A stretch of 64,000 bases of DNA from Glandiceps talaboti (GCF_964340395.1 NC_135570.1:14939322-15003321); one strand, 5' to 3'; counted from the first letter of the stretch, positions 1 through 13,670 are shown. The notes: generated from the sequence alone by a model not told the origin. A program made the numbers and translations.

Positions 1-481
1 CGCAAAGTCAGAGTGAATTTCTAACTGTATAAAAGTCAACATAGACAGCTAATAATAGCACAGTTGGATAAACAGGATGGCATGGGACAAGGATTGAAGG
101 AAAATTGATATCAATGTTATTTCTTGTGGTCAAGGTCAGGGTATTAGGTCAGCATCATGATTTCCAGCTTTGTGATGATGGATGCGTAATTTCCAGTGGG
201 TATGAGAAAAAATTGAAAAAAAATAACATTACTCAATGTTTGGAGTTCTTTTGAGAATAGGGGATATATTTAAAAAATGAAATCATCAACATTACTCAAT
301 GTTCAGAATTCCTTTGAGATTAGGAGAATATATTAGCAAGGTAGGACGATGTAAGAGAGAGAGAAACATGAAGATGGGAATACAGACATATAGAGAGATT
401 AAAGATAGCAAGAGAGTAGGCATTATACATGTACATGTAATGTTCTAGGAAGGAGTAGATGGTGATTGCGAGAAAGAGAGA

Positions 482-485
<4 letters not shown>

Positions 486-565
<80 letters not shown>
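486..565. repeat. (GA)40 microsatellite
   Basis: An uninterrupted GA dinucleotide run of 80 bp, followed by purine-rich sequence to about 700. It creates spurious long frames (RERERE / SLSLSL) on both strands. Confidence 0.98.
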
Positions 566-571
<6 letters not shown>

Positions 572-944
572 GAGGGGGGAGATAGAAAGAAATGTTGAAA
601 AAGAAAAAAATCGAAAGCACGAAAGCAGAGAGAAAGACAGCAATTAAGCTAGTGAGAAAGAGGGATGAAGAGAAAGAAATAAGCAAGAGAAAGAGACAGT
701 GACTGAGCCATACAGGAAGTGATGTTATGAGCAGTAGAAATGTTAGTTAATCTAATGTTTCACTCCCATGTCATCACATTAGTGTTATCTTAATAAGGAT
801 TTCTTTGTTCTGAACTAACTTTTTCAAAAGCTCTGCTAAACAACCAGTTTTCACACCTAGATTTTAATCCTAATCTGAAGTAAACCCTAAAGTTTTCACC
901 ATGTTGTTAAATAACAAACCAAAGAAGTGAAAAATTGATAAGTT

Positions 945-1080
945 TGCAAATGCTATAATGAATATGCAAATAATATCATAATTATGCAAAGTATGTATGT
1001 TTGTCATGAATATATAACCAATGATGTCATAATTATACAAATGTCACAAATATGCAAATAATGATGTTAAAATGCAAATT
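945..1080. repeat. Cluster of octamer-like ATGCAAAT motifs
   Basis: Several near-regular ATGCAAA/ATGCAAAT words alternate with CATAATTATG-type words in about 130 bp. It looks like a degenerate short-period repeat. The octamer is also the POU-factor recognition word, but no function can be assigned. Confidence 0.4.
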
Positions 1081-2016
1081 ATACCATGAGAAAACGTTAT
1101 CATAGGTATCCTATTGCTCCTAAACAGAACAATGCTCAAAAAGTCCTGTAAATATGAATGTCCCTCAAAATTAAACAATATAGAACATATGATGCTAAAG
1201 GAAGCCATCTTAATTATGAATGAAATGTTAAGGAGTTATTATTCTCCACATACACATAATCATCAGAGTATTGTGGCATTTATATATCTATAAGATCTTT
1301 TTTAAATTGATGTGATAAGAAAAATCTAAAATGAAAATGTCTGTGTAGATTATAATAAAAGAATCAATAATTGGTATACAATCAGCGGCCTAGTGTACCT
1401 TTCACAACCATGGGAAATCATTAAAGAGATTGACAACTTGTTTGTGATATAAATTCTGACGGTATCGAGCAATCAGGAATAAAAAGTTGAAGGACTGTGA
1501 AACTCACATAATGACACAAGTCTCAATAATTGGATCATTTCAATACTGTGAACAAAGGTTGGGGCTCACAGAATCAAATGAACCATGCATTAGTGTGTAC
1601 AGAATGTGTGAATATCTGTTACAACCTTCACTGTTTTCTCTAGATCAGAGATATATTAAAGAGCATTGGCGATAGTATATGATATAGTCAGGCATTCACA
1701 GTTATGCACATTTCTATGTTTCTTCATGATGTAGATCATAGTACATGAAGATGTAACAGCAGTGGTCTAAACTTGTGAACCATGGTAATATCTTATAAGA
1801 TTTTGAGAATTTTCTGTACTAGGTACAAACACATTTAACATATTGCAGTTTTGCTTAGGGTGGCATATTTAGAAATCCTACCTTAATGGATTATTTCGGA
1901 AGTAAACTGTTTGAACTTTTACTGATACATTGTGTTCAAAAACTCCAATTTATTTTCAGTTAATCAATAAAAAAAATGGGGGCTCACTCTACAAATTTAA
2001 GATATAGAGGTCACAA

Positions 2017-2097
2017 TGATGTTGACGATAATGATGATCATGGTGGCAGTGGTTGTGGTTGTGGTGGTGGTGGTGGTGGTGGTGGTGGTGATAGTGG

Positions 2098-2167
<70 letters not shown>

Positions 2168-2264
2168 GGTGGTGGTGGTAGTGATGATGATGATGGTGGT
2201 GGTGGTGGTGGTGATATACTGATGATGATGATGATGATGAAGGTGGTGGTGGTGGTGGTGGTGG

Positions 2265-2298
<34 letters not shown>

Positions 2299-2314
2299 GA
2301 TATATTGATGATTG

Positions 2315-2345
<31 letters not shown>

Positions 2346-2364
2346 GGTGATATATTGATGATTG

Positions 2365-2395
<31 letters not shown>

Positions 2396-2406
2396 GGTGG
2401 TGGTGG

Positions 2407-2437
<31 letters not shown>

Positions 2438-2440
2438 ACT
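2017..2440. repeat. Compound GGT/GAT trinucleotide array
   Basis: Blocks of GGT and GAT trinucleotides alternate, with short interruptions such as GATATATTGATGATT repeated twice near 2300 and 2350. Poly-Gly, poly-Asp and poly-Val frames arise from it and are not considered coding. Confidence 0.97.
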
Positions 2441-4224
2441 GATGATATTAGTTTGTTGAAATAAGACTCATATTATAATTATGTTTTTGTACACCTTAAA
2501 CCACCATAAATATGGGCGGTTTTTAAAGTAAATAAAATCTTGAGTTCCCCAGGTATTTTAATGGTTTTCCATATAATGTGTTGATAATGTTGATAGTAGA
2601 TAAAATCTATCTGAGTGAGGTATTTGAGTGGGGTTCCCCACGTCATATAGAGTTCATGGTATGGAAATTTATGCAAATTTGCCTGTTACTATGGTTCCCA
2701 AACCTTAGCAAAAACATTGTTACAGGAATAGAGAAGTAATGAGAGGTTTATTGATGTAGAATATCATTACAAAACTGAGATATTGGTAAATATATCACTC
2801 ATCATTTATTTCCCAATTTTATTTTATGTCTTTACCTAGTGTAGATGAGACTGGCTACCACATGGTAGTAACATCCATCCATGTATCTTTCCCTTCTATA
2901 TCTTAATAAATATATCAAAAGTAGCACCAGCTTCCTGCTGAAATGTATTCTGGGAATGGTGTCTGGTCCTTTGCATAGACATACATGAATGTCTGGTACT
3001 TTCTTTGTTGAATTTCAAAAGGTGAACAAACACAGTAAATCGATGACTTTAAACTCTTCTATAAAATCGTGTTGTCATGGAAACCATTACAAGGCAATGC
3101 CAAGAGGATACTAATATTCTGGTAATAAAGAGGATTTATTTTTTAAATGTCAAGTTTGTCGCTGTTTAAAAGTCATGATTATTGACCCCTAGCTGAGAGC
3201 ACACACTGCACTGTTGACAAATGTATTGTGCTCCTGATATATATATAATGATTGGGGACAACTTTTAATCGTGGAAACACACTGAAAGAGATGGACTTTG
3301 TCTTTGATTATCCATGACTAAATAATGAGGAAGCACTGACCTTTTTAACCCCCACCCCCACCCTGTATTATTTAAGCTAGCGGATGATTCCATAATACGC
3401 TTCCCCTGTCCATTTCACAGCTCTCCATATAAGGCTATTAAATCATAATTTTAGGATTAAAATATTTCATATTGATATCAGTTTATGTTATTGGCACTTG
3501 TTAACACAGACAAAGACATCACTGCTAAAGTGCAGATCTTGTCAGATTATTGTAAAATCAAGTCATCTTGCTTTATCATATGACCTGGGCATGTAATGTA
3601 TGCTTAATCCACCTACAGGCAATGTTAAGAAGCTCGATAACATCTTACTAAATAATGATTTTATACGGCCACTTTTAAAAATCGTAAATGATGATCAATT
3701 TTAACAAAGTTGTTAACATTTCGTATACCCAGTACATGCTTTGAGAAAGCTATAATGCCTTACTAAAGGAAAAATATGTACTGCCTTATAATAACCAAAA
3801 ATGATATTCAATTCTAATATAGATGTGAAGTTCCGTTTCACACAATACAGGCTTATATGTGTGCATATGACAGGTAAATGATCATGTTGTAAACATAGGA
3901 AATGATCAGAACCGGATGTTTTGTATATTTACATTCTTTCATAGTTCATAGACATCAATACTGAAAATGGTTGTGCACAGATGGTTGGTTTGTATTTAAT
4001 CATGGACAAAGGCACAGGGAAACAAGTCCATCTGCTCAAAGTATTTGTTAGCTATTTGATATAAATTTCCTTATAAATAGTTTCACCTCTGAGGTAAGGT
4101 GACTGTTACACATGGTAAACAAATAATGCAGCTGGAGCTGTCATTGTGTTATCCTACAAAATTCATTTTATAATGCCTTTGGAGATCGTTTGTTTGCCGT
4201 CTAACTTATTCAAATTCACTTATC

Positions 4225-5530
4225 TACACCAACTCATCTAACTCCTGCATCCTAATTCATTTAAACTAATTCATTGAACTCAATAAACTAACATATTTAA
4301 ACTAACTCATCTAAACCATCGAATCTAATCCACCTCATCCATCTCATCTAAACCGCCTCGTCTAATTTCTAAATGATCTCATCTACATATATACCATTTC
4401 ATCTAATCCATCTCATCTAACCCTCTCATCTCATCTAAACCATCTCATCTAAGCCATCTCATCTAAACTCTCATCTTATCTAAGCCATCTCACTAAACCA
4501 TCTCATCTAAGCCATCTCATCTAAACTCTCATCTCATCTAGCCATCTCACTAAACCATCTCATCTAAGCCATCTCATCTCATCTAAGCCATCTCACTAAG
4601 CCATCTCATCTAAACTCTCATCTCATCTAAACCGCCTTGTCTAATTTCTATATGATCTCATCTACATATATACCATTTCATCTAAACCATCTCATCTAAC
4701 CCTCTCATCTCATCTAAGCTTTCTCATCTAAGCCTTCTCATCCAAACCATCTCATCTAAACCATCTCATCTAACCCATCTCATCTAAGCCATCTCACTAA
4801 GCCATCTCATCTAAACTCTCATCTCATCTAAACTGCCTAGTCTAATTTCTAAATTATCTCATCTACATATATACCATTTCATCTAAACCATCTCATCTAA
4901 CCCTCTCATCTCATCTAAGCTTTCTCATCTAAGCCTTCTCATCCAAACCATCTCATCTAAACCATCTCATCTAACCCATCTCATCTAAGCCATCTCACTA
5001 AGCCATCTCATCTAAACTCTCATCTCATCTAAACTGCCTAGTCTAATTTCTAAATTATCTCATCTACATATATACCATTTCATCTAATCCATCTCATCTA
5101 ACCCTCTCATCTCATCTAAACCATCTCATCTAAACCATCTCATCTAAACTCTCATCTCATCTAAGCCATCTCACTAAACCATCTCATCTAAGCCATCTCA
5201 TCTCATCTAAGCCATCTCACTTAACCATCTCGTCTAAGCCATCTCATCTAAACTGTCTCATCTCATCTAAGCCATCTCATCTAAACCATCTCATCTAAGC
5301 TGTCTCATCTAAACTCTCATCTCATCTAAGCCATCTCGCTAAACCATCTAATCTAAACCATCTCATCTAAGCCATCTCATCTAAACTGTCTCATCTCATC
5401 TAAACTGTAATCTAAACCGTCTCATCTAAACTATCTAATCTAAACTGTCTCATGTAACCCATCTCATCTAAACCATCTCATCTCATCTAAACCATCTCAT
5501 CTAACCATCCAATATGAACTATTTCATCAA
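4225..5530. repeat. CATCTCATCTAA minisatellite with 201-bp higher-order repeat
   Basis: About 1.3 kb of variants of CCATCTCATCTAA. A landmark block (CTAATTTCTA followed by CATATATACC) recurs near 4362, 4641, 4842 and 5043, and the last three are spaced exactly 201 bp, showing a larger unit that was duplicated recently. Confidence 0.95.
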
Positions 5531-7082
5531 TTTAATAAGTCATTGAAACTATCAGGTAAAAGAAATGAGTTTGTATAATTTATTCATTTTAATACTTTTA
5601 ACTTCTAAAATTCTTACCAAGAAGAAAACCAATGGCTACGTAAATGAAATCAAATGTTCAGTATGAGTCAATAATAACAAATGTCAATTGTAGGGAGGTA
5701 TGTGTTTATCATTAATGCCAAAGGAAACATCTGTTGGTCAATGGGTTCAAACTAAGAACAGATAGCTTGGGATAAACAGGCTGGCATCCTTGCCTATGTG
5801 ATGAGAGATAATTCTGTTAACTTCATGTACATAGATAACCCAGTAACCTGTGACATCCATGATCACAATCTCATCATGACCACCTGTAGGAAGTGAGCTT
5901 TCCAAAAATTCCTTAGTAACCATGACTATGCCCATGTATGGATTGACCCTTTCAGCGACATTTAACAGCGCAATATTTTAGTCCGTTAAAATAGCACATT
6001 ATGAGGTCAACAAAATATACCATATGCTTTAGAAACAGGGTATATCATATGTTGCAATGGTGTTCCTTTGAGATTGAACAAACCATGCCTATGTAGCATA
6101 TATATATCTTGAATGGCATTGATATTCAAAAAGATGTTTCCCCTTTGAGATCCAACAACTTCTCAATGCACTGATGAAGATAATCAATCACTCATAGAGA
6201 TATACATGTTTACCTGTGCAAATATGTTTACTTTATGGAATAAATGGGAAGGAAAAATTTGTCATAAATTGTGTTCTTCTCATAATTTCAAAAGATGTAG
6301 ACCATAAGATTAAGAAGACCAATTTGTCAAAATTATTGATTGGATAAGAGAGATAATGTATCTAGAAGAACCATTGTCATTGAATAGAATCTATTTGTAG
6401 TCCTTCAACATTCTATATCCTGATGTTAATCTCTACATTCCCAGTGGAGGAGTGCATTTTGCCAAAAGGTCTTTAATATTTCATTTTATGAGACGAATTT
6501 AACAAGTTTTCGATCCATCATTATTTTCCAATATCCAAATCTATTCTAAACTGTAAGGCTTCTGCAGGCTTTTCTGAAAACATTGGTATGAAATTGGATG
6601 ACACTTTCATGATTTCTTTGTAATATTGGTGTTACCAAAAGTAATTTAACTGTAAAGTACCCGGTGCTCCTTGTATACAACATTGGATGAACATAATGTA
6701 TAATATATTAATGAAATTTGCCTTGTTGGAAAATACAGAACTGTACTAAGACCATCCTATGCTGTACACTGAACATTTATTCTATATGTGGAATGTGACC
6801 TAAATTAAGACTTAAAGCAGAAGGGAAGAAGTGTTGATGATATACAATCAATGAAATTTTAATATCACTTGTAAATTATGTATTTATTATTCATTACAGA
6901 GATTTATTACCTTCATCAGTTATTCTGTTTGATTCAAGCTGTTGCCAGAATTGATAGTATTAGATTCAAGAAATTTAGTGTCATTGCCAGAATACATAGT
7001 GTTTGGTTCAATAAATTTAGTGTTATTGCCAGAATTAGTAGCATTTGAATCAAGCTAGTTAGTGTCACCACCAGAATTCATA

Positions 7083-7410
7083 GTATACAAGTCAGATTTA
7101 TGCAAACAATATGCAAATATGTGATTCTGTCATCGAATTGGTTATTTGTGTTAAACAATTGAAATTATATGCATATGTAATATTCTACATTCTAATTTGT
7201 TATTCCAAGTCAGACTTATTTAAATGATATGCAAATGTGGTATTCTAAAGTCTGATTGGTTAATTCCCAGCCAGACTTGAGCAAAAAATATGCAAATTTA
7301 ATGTTCTTTTATCTAATTGATTATTCCAAAATGATCTGCAGATGTGATGTTCTACAGTTTGATTGGTTTATTCAGAGTCAGACTTATGCAAACAATATAC
7401 AAATATATTG
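7083..7410. repeat. Degenerate ~65-bp tandem repeat with ATGCAAAT and ATTGGTT words
   Basis: About five diverged units, each containing AGTCAGACTTATGCAAA-, ATATGCAAATGTG- and TCTGATTGGTTATTCC-like blocks. The period is roughly 60-70 bp. The units combine octamer-like and inverted CCAAT-box words, which may be coincidental. Confidence 0.7.
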
Positions 7411-8040
7411 AGTACTTCAGCCATGTTATCTAGGCCACCAAAGTTGATGAATATTTCATGTATTTTGTGCTTCTTTGTAGCTTTCTTGTTTGTGACAGTG
7501 TAAGCAATTTATTATTCGGACTGTGGTGCTGTGCTCTCATGAGGTTTCCTGTCTGCATGTTATACAACTCCTAAGTAAAAGAGTAGGAATAAAATTCACA
7601 TTATCTGTTCAAATATTTCAAACAGTCTGGTATATTTTTGTGTTGACTCTTGCTAATGAAATACACTTTAGATTTTAACTATTTATTTTGTATTTAATGT
7701 AACGATATGAGTTTCAAATGAGGGACTTATGAGTTGGGATTGACTGATGTAGGGTATCTATTGAGTTACCAAGTATATGCATAAGTTGCAGTCTTGTGAT
7801 AAACCATATTCGCCAGGATTTGATTTCAGTAGATTAGCCATGTTGTAGAAGACAGTGAAAAGAAGAAATAGTAAAAACAACTCAAACCAAAGTATAGTAG
7901 CACAAACAAGGATTGCAAAGAATATAACAATCTGGTAAAATTATAGTATTTTATATGAATATTAAAAAGTGCAATAACAAGTTTCAATAGTAGACAGAGA
8001 CACAATGTTAACCAAAACATAGACAAATATTTCAAAGAAG

Positions 8041-8441
8041 ATCACAGATTCAAGTTACAACTGCTTACATCAGACCATGGACAAACAGAACCTGTTACAA
8101 ACAAGGAAAGTAACTGAATTGGATTAATAACACTTGGCACAGCATGTTTGAAGTACAGAGACTAGTATTACATTCCATCATTTGATAAGAACAGTTTTAT
8201 GGCCACTTTACCTATTAGCTGAGTTCACAAACAAATGTACAGTTCTCATGGCATTTCATGTACACATAAAGAAGCCATAAAACTGTTCAAATCAAACCAT
8301 GGTGTGTATATACAAGTCTCAGCTGTTCCAACATTCTCAGCCAAGGTTATTAATCCAATTCATTTGTTTCCTTTCCTTGTTTATAAGAGGTTCGGTTCAT
8401 CCATGGTCTGATGTCGGTAGTTGTAGTTAGAATTCAGTGAT
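8041..8441. mobile_element. ~400-bp imperfect foldback (MITE-like) element
   Basis: The left arm reads ATCACAGATTCAAGTTACAA, then CATCAGACCATGG, AACAAGGAAA, GAATTGGATTAATAAC and ACAGTTTTATGGC. The right arm carries the reverse complements in mirror order (GCCATAAAACTGT, GTTATTAATCCAATTC, TTTCCTTGTT, CCATGGTCTGATG, ...CAGTGAT). The centre is near 8240. There is no coding capacity. The target duplication is not clear, so the superfamily is not assigned. Confidence 0.8.
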
Positions 8442-9477
8442 TTTGTTATGGATGGCAAGTAGGTAGGTAAAATCTACTGGGTTTCCGTGGTTTGCTAGAG
8501 GTTCCCAAATGGAACGACAGTAGCTAGTGTGGGAAACACTGCTACTTTTGCCCCTTTCTATTACTGAGGTTCCCAACCTTGGCAAAAACTGAAGAATTGC
8601 AGCATTATAATATAAGAGTTCAAAAAAATACAATGTTCTTTTTTACCTTATCAACAGCAATTACATATACATTGAAAGTCATCTTTCACAGAGGCCTGAT
8701 ACAATCAAATTGCTGATTTGGTATATGCGTATCGTATTCCCTAGGGGTGAGTGACATTTTCCAGGTAAATTTATTGCCATGGTAATGGCTCTTTTTCTAA
8801 GTAAAGCTGTAGATCTCCAAGCCAAATTACTTTTCTGTTATGACGTGTTATTCGTTCACCTGACTCCGTATAAATCATTGTTGAGCGTTCTTCTTGTTAA
8901 TTTGATGTAATTATGATGGCAGGTGCCTTGAATATTAATGAAACACCTCATGAATATACATGCATAGTTACAACACTGTGTTTGTGCAGGGAGATATATA
9001 ACAATGTCTTTAGTGCAAATTTTATAATGGAAGATATTAAAGTATGGAAAGTCACTTATGGTTCTTGTATGTTCTAAAGCTATGGATCTCATGTTACATA
9101 ATGTTTAAGTGATATCAAAGTAAAGTGATCTTTACAGATATTTTCACCACTTGACAATGTACATACAAAGATTTATCAAGCAGAATGCAAACCAGGATAT
9201 GCTATATGCACCTTGTCCATGCATCTGTTTCTTGTTGATATACCCAAGTAGGGTTTGAATGTTACTTCTAGGCTTGGCAGTCAGGTTTACCAAAATGAGA
9301 TGTTTCAACACAAATTTTCTACACATTTCCATTGGTCTAGTAGACTACCATCATATCAAGTTCAAATGGAAATTCCTGAATAGTGGGTCAATTTGTTGAC
9401 TGAAGTACACAGTCAAAATTTCAGGTAAAATGTTCATGTTTGTGTTTGGAACAAAAGTTCAATACAATACTATTGTA

Positions 9478-9592
9478 TAAAGTTAGTAGTCTAGATATGA
9501 TGTTTAGTGCAGGTACCCTAAACTACTGTTAATTTGGTAGTCGAAATACAATGTTTAGTGCAGGTGCCCAAGACCACTTCTAATTTTGAGTT
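9478..9592 (-). repeat. Dispersed inverted copies of the 54-bp intron-repeat unit
   Basis: Two diverged units whose reverse complement (CTAAACAT...CTAGACTACCAAATTA, AGTAGTTTAGGG) matches the 54-bp tandem array at 37985-38620. This shows the unit is not confined to that array. Confidence 0.75.
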
Positions 9593-10005
9593 CTGCCAAG
9601 TCAAAACATGTAGTGTTAGAATGTTTGGTTTCAAAAAAAGAGAATTTTATTTTCAGCTCTGACATCCTGAAAGTTGCATGGTTCAACATGATTGTATAGT
9701 TTGATAGAAATGTGCCGGAAGTTTACCATTTGTATTAGCCCATTTTTTTTACAACAACTCAAACATGTCGTTTCCTGCATATGGTCAAAGGAAACACATT
9801 TATATAAAGTGAATGTATACTTTTCATTTGTTTGATTTAGTGACTTGGCATAGCACTCCCACCTGATGTTTTTTTTTCCCTTTGAATATTGCCAGAAGAA
9901 AACTTATTGTTGAATACAAGAAGCAGTCAATAGCATTATGCTAATACCAGAACTGTATATACAGCTAAATTACTTTCGTATGTTTAAGCTTATTACTTAC
10001 TTGTA

Positions 10006-10019
10006 CTTTATTTATTTGT

Positions 10020-10070
<51 letters not shown>

Positions 10071-10297
10071 TTTCTCGGATAACCAACGGGAGCTAGTCCC
10101 ATTTATAGGTTCCTTTGGTTCAGTGTTAGTGCAGGAGGAAACCAGAGTACCCAAGGAAAACCTGCGTTGTATGGTAGAGTCAAACTGAACGACCCTCTTC
10201 TTACTTACAGTGTGGCAAATTTAATCAAACACTGAATTGGTTCGAACTCCGACCACAGTGGTAAGAGACAAGTGGTTTAACCACTCGGCCAGTGAAA
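10006..10297 (-). mobile_element. tRNA-derived SINE, minus strand
   Basis: Read on the minus strand, it starts near 10297 with a pol III A box TGGCCGAGTGG (complement at 10281-10291) and a B box GGAGTTCGAACC (complement at 10239-10250). A body follows with the motif GGGTACTCTGGTTTCCTCCTG, and the element ends in a (AAATA)n tail seen as (TTTAT)n at 10006-10073. The head resembles a Leu/Ser-type tRNA. The motif around CTCTGGTTTCCTCC resembles the conserved central domain of several metazoan SINE families, but I cannot name the family with certainty. Confidence 0.85.
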
Positions 10298-10627
10298 TGA
10301 AATATTAAATTCAGAAATGTACATGTTAAATGGGAAAATACAGAAAAATAAATATTTACAGACAGATTTCAGGTAGTGAAAGTCTTTGTCTATCCAGTAT
10401 TAGGACATAAAAATGTTAATTTCTGTCTGTAGTAAAAATTAATTGTATTTTATAATGAAAAAATTATTAATTGGCAACAGCAGTTTTTAAAATCCATTTT
10501 GTCAATCGTGATAAGTTTATGGAATTTTGTGAATTTATTAGTAATTTAAACAAAGAAAAGCAAATATTTTCAGCTACTTTTTATCTTTGAATTGATTAGT
10601 TTGCAATGTAGAATGTATCTTATAAAA

Positions 10628-11072
10628 TCACACACAGACACAGACAGACAGACACACACACACACACACACATACATACATACATACATACATACACACA
10701 TACATACATACATACATACATTGTACATACATACATACATACATACATACATACATACATACACACACATACATACATACATACATACATACATACATAC
10801 ATACATACAAACATACATACATAAATACATACATACATACATACATACATACACACATACAGACACACACACACACATACATACATACATACATACATAC
10901 ATACATACATAAATACATACATACATACATACATACATACACACATACAGACAGACACACACACACACATACATACATACATACATACATACATACATAC
11001 ATACATGTACATACATACATACATACATACATACATACATACATACATACATACGTACACAGACACAGACAG
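10628..11072. repeat. (CATA)n / (CA)n microsatellite
   Basis: Long ACAT tetranucleotide runs interspersed with CA dinucleotide blocks and CAGA interruptions. All frames over it are repeat translations (HTYIHTYI / MYVCMYVC). Confidence 0.98.
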
Positions 11073-11706
11073 ACATATTTAGTTATGTTATTTGACCTTT
11101 GTAAATTTAGGGGAAAAAATATTGATCAACACAAAAAAATACATTAATTCCAGCTATTTTTTATTAACAAATTGAAATGCTTAAAGTTAGAGGGCATCTT
11201 ATTAAACCACAATACATACCCTTGGTTTAATTAAACAGTACTGAATCCTCATACAGTAGGCTTTTTGGGGCGTAATGATATTGCCAAAGTGGATTTGTAG
11301 TTTGTGACCTAGGTAGGATGAGATGATAGTGATGTTATCAGGCTCTATGTGGGTGTTTGTTGAGAATGCGACAAGATGAAATCACAGCCTCTTTGCATTT
11401 ACAACAACACTCAAGAAGTAATCAATATTTGTAAGGGACAGATCCTGTCAAGATGTGTAGTCGGGTCAAAGGTCAAACAATGATGGCATCTTTAGTTGAG
11501 ATTTATCAGTGTCGCTATCCAGTTTGTACCAGCAAGGTAAATCCAGTGATACTATCTATAGTTGGATTCTGAAAATATCCCTGTTTTTGTCTTTAACTGG
11601 TTATCCGCTAGATATTATAACTGTTTCAATGTTATATTTCCTGCTGCATTCTCAGATGATGAATAATGAAGTCTATTTTTTTACCTTTATTCTTTGATTG
11701 TAAAAA

Positions 11707-12653
11707 ATAAAGTCTTCTACTTCTATTGTCAGATGGTGAACAATAAACTCTATATTCTACTTCTATTGTCAGATGGTGAACAATAAACTCTATATTCTAC
11801 TTCTATTGTCAGATGGTGAACAATAAACTCTATATTCTACTTCTATTGTCAGATGGTGAACAATAAACTCTATATTCTACTTCTATTGTCAGATGGTGAA
11901 CAATAAACTCAATATTCTACCTCTATTGTCAGATGGTGAACAATAAACTCTATATTCTACCTCTATTGTCAGATGGTGAACAATAAACTCTATATTCTAC
12001 CTCTATTGTCAGATGGTGAACAATAAACTCTATATTCTACTTCTATTGTCAGATAGTGAAAAATAAACTCTTTATTCTACTTCTATTGTCAGATGGTGAA
12101 CAATAAACTCTATATTCTACTTCTATTGTCAGATAGTGAAAAATAAACTCTTTATTCTACTTCTATTGTCAGATGGTGAACAATAAACTCTATATTCTAC
12201 TTCTATTGTCAGATGGTGAACAATAAACCTTATATTCTACCTCTATTGTCAGATGGTGAACAATAAACTCTATATTCTACCTCTATTGTCAGATGGTGAA
12301 CAATAAACACTATATGCTACCTCTATTGTCAGATGGTGAACAATAAACTCTATATTCTACCTCTATTGTCAGATGGTGAACAATAAACTCTATATTCTAC
12401 TTCTATTGTCAGATGGTGAACAATAAACTCTTTATTCTACTTCTATTGTCAGATGGTAAACAATAAACTCTATATTCTACTTCTATTGTCAGATGGTGAA
12501 CAACAAACTCTATATTCTACTTCTATTGTCAGATGGTGAAAAATAAACTCTATATTCTACTTCTATTGTCAGATGGTGAACAACAAACTCTATATTCTAC
12601 TTCTATTGTCAGATGGTGAACAATAAACTCTATATTCTACTTCTATTGTCAGA
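11707..12653. repeat. 40-bp minisatellite, about 23 copies
   Basis: Nearly identical 40-bp units containing TTCTATTGTCAGATGGTGAA and CAATAAACTC. Variant units (CTCTATTG..., AAATAAACTC, CAACAAACTC) are arranged in small blocks, indicating local duplication of variants. Confidence 0.98.
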
Positions 12654-12934
12654 TTAAGATAATGTATGTGTTCCATATAACATCCCAAACTCTATAAATG
12701 TCACAGTGTTTGTGTATTGTGAGTTTTATAAAGGTTTAGTATTTAAAAAAATCATCTATGTATTGGATCAAGCCATGTGTAAAACCTTTCCAGAATAACT
12801 GATAAATTTTAACAAAGTTATAGACTCCAAGATTGATAGTTGGTTGTGCCTGTGTAACCATTCAGTGCAAGAGTGAAAGTACATGTAGCCTGGAATTCAG
12901 TCTTGTGCATGGGGACTTTGCTCTTCATTTTTCT

Positions 12935-13670
12935 CTACCATGCCTGGCATTTCACCAGCAGACATTTAGTCAAACCTAAAATTAGATTATGATCTGTGCA
13001 GGTGAATAGTTACAAATTAAAACTTTGTACTGCACCAAAAATAGTTAGATAAATCCTAGTCCCCAGGTCTTCTTCAGGGATGTGATGTCACATGTTGTTT
13101 ACGCATGCTTGACTTCAGAATATTGTCCCAGACAGGAGGTGAAGTGTATCGGCCCACGTCTCTGTTTAGCAATGGTTCTAATGGTTTGATGTATACAGCT
13201 TCTGAAGCCATATGTAGATTCTGAAGTTCTTTGATTTCCCAAACAAACCAGTCTGGTTCCCTATCCAGGATGGAAACATACTCCATGTCAATTATATATT
13301 TATGATTTCCCCTAGCAAAGATTGAATATTCTGTTTACATCATGTAGTTCAACCCTCTTAGTTGGTTGTAAAATCAATATCGTGATGCTATTGATGTCCC
13401 GTCACAGTGAGAAATGAAAAACCAAATATATTTGAACCTGATATTGAGCTGAAGCTTCATTAAAATCAGCCTACCTGTAGACGTGAGACCAGCTATAAAT
13501 TCAAAAATCCCAAATGTCTGTTAGAATAGCAGAATAGTGTAGCGATAGCCGTTCTCAAGTCTACATGTAGACTAATGTTAGGATATTGGAATAGTGTAGT
13601 GATAGCCGTTATCAAGTCTACAGGTAGGCTACACTAAATTGTACGCTAGTGTAAATGCCAGGCATGGTAG
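12935..13670. mobile_element. Possible TIR element bounded by CTACCATGCCTGGCATTT
   Basis: A perfect 18-bp inverted repeat (12935-12952 and 13653-13670) with weaker similarity extending on both sides. Inside, near 13540-13635, is a two-copy direct repeat (GAATAGTGTAG.GATAGCCGTT). It may be a non-autonomous DNA element of about 735 bp. No target duplication was found. Confidence 0.45.

Noticed and set aside
459-647. Open frame of Arg-Glu repeats and its Ser-Leu complement
   Set aside because: It is a translation of the (GA)40 microsatellite, with no coding context.
1976-2308. Poly-Asp/Gly and poly-Val/Met frames
   Set aside because: They arise from GAT/GGT trinucleotide repeats on overlapping frames.
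10239-10291. A tRNA gene on the minus strand
   Set aside because: The A and B boxes are present, but a SINE body and an AAATA tail follow and no acceptor stem or CCA-side pairing is evident.
10570-11076. Long MYVC/IHTY frames on both strands here and at 20627-21006 and 43546-44320
   Set aside because: They are translations of CATA/TATG microsatellites. Several frames are open at once because the repeat lacks stops.
11707-12653. CRISPR array
   Set aside because: The 40-bp units are directly adjacent without unique spacers, and the genome is animal, as shown by the introns and CaMKII.
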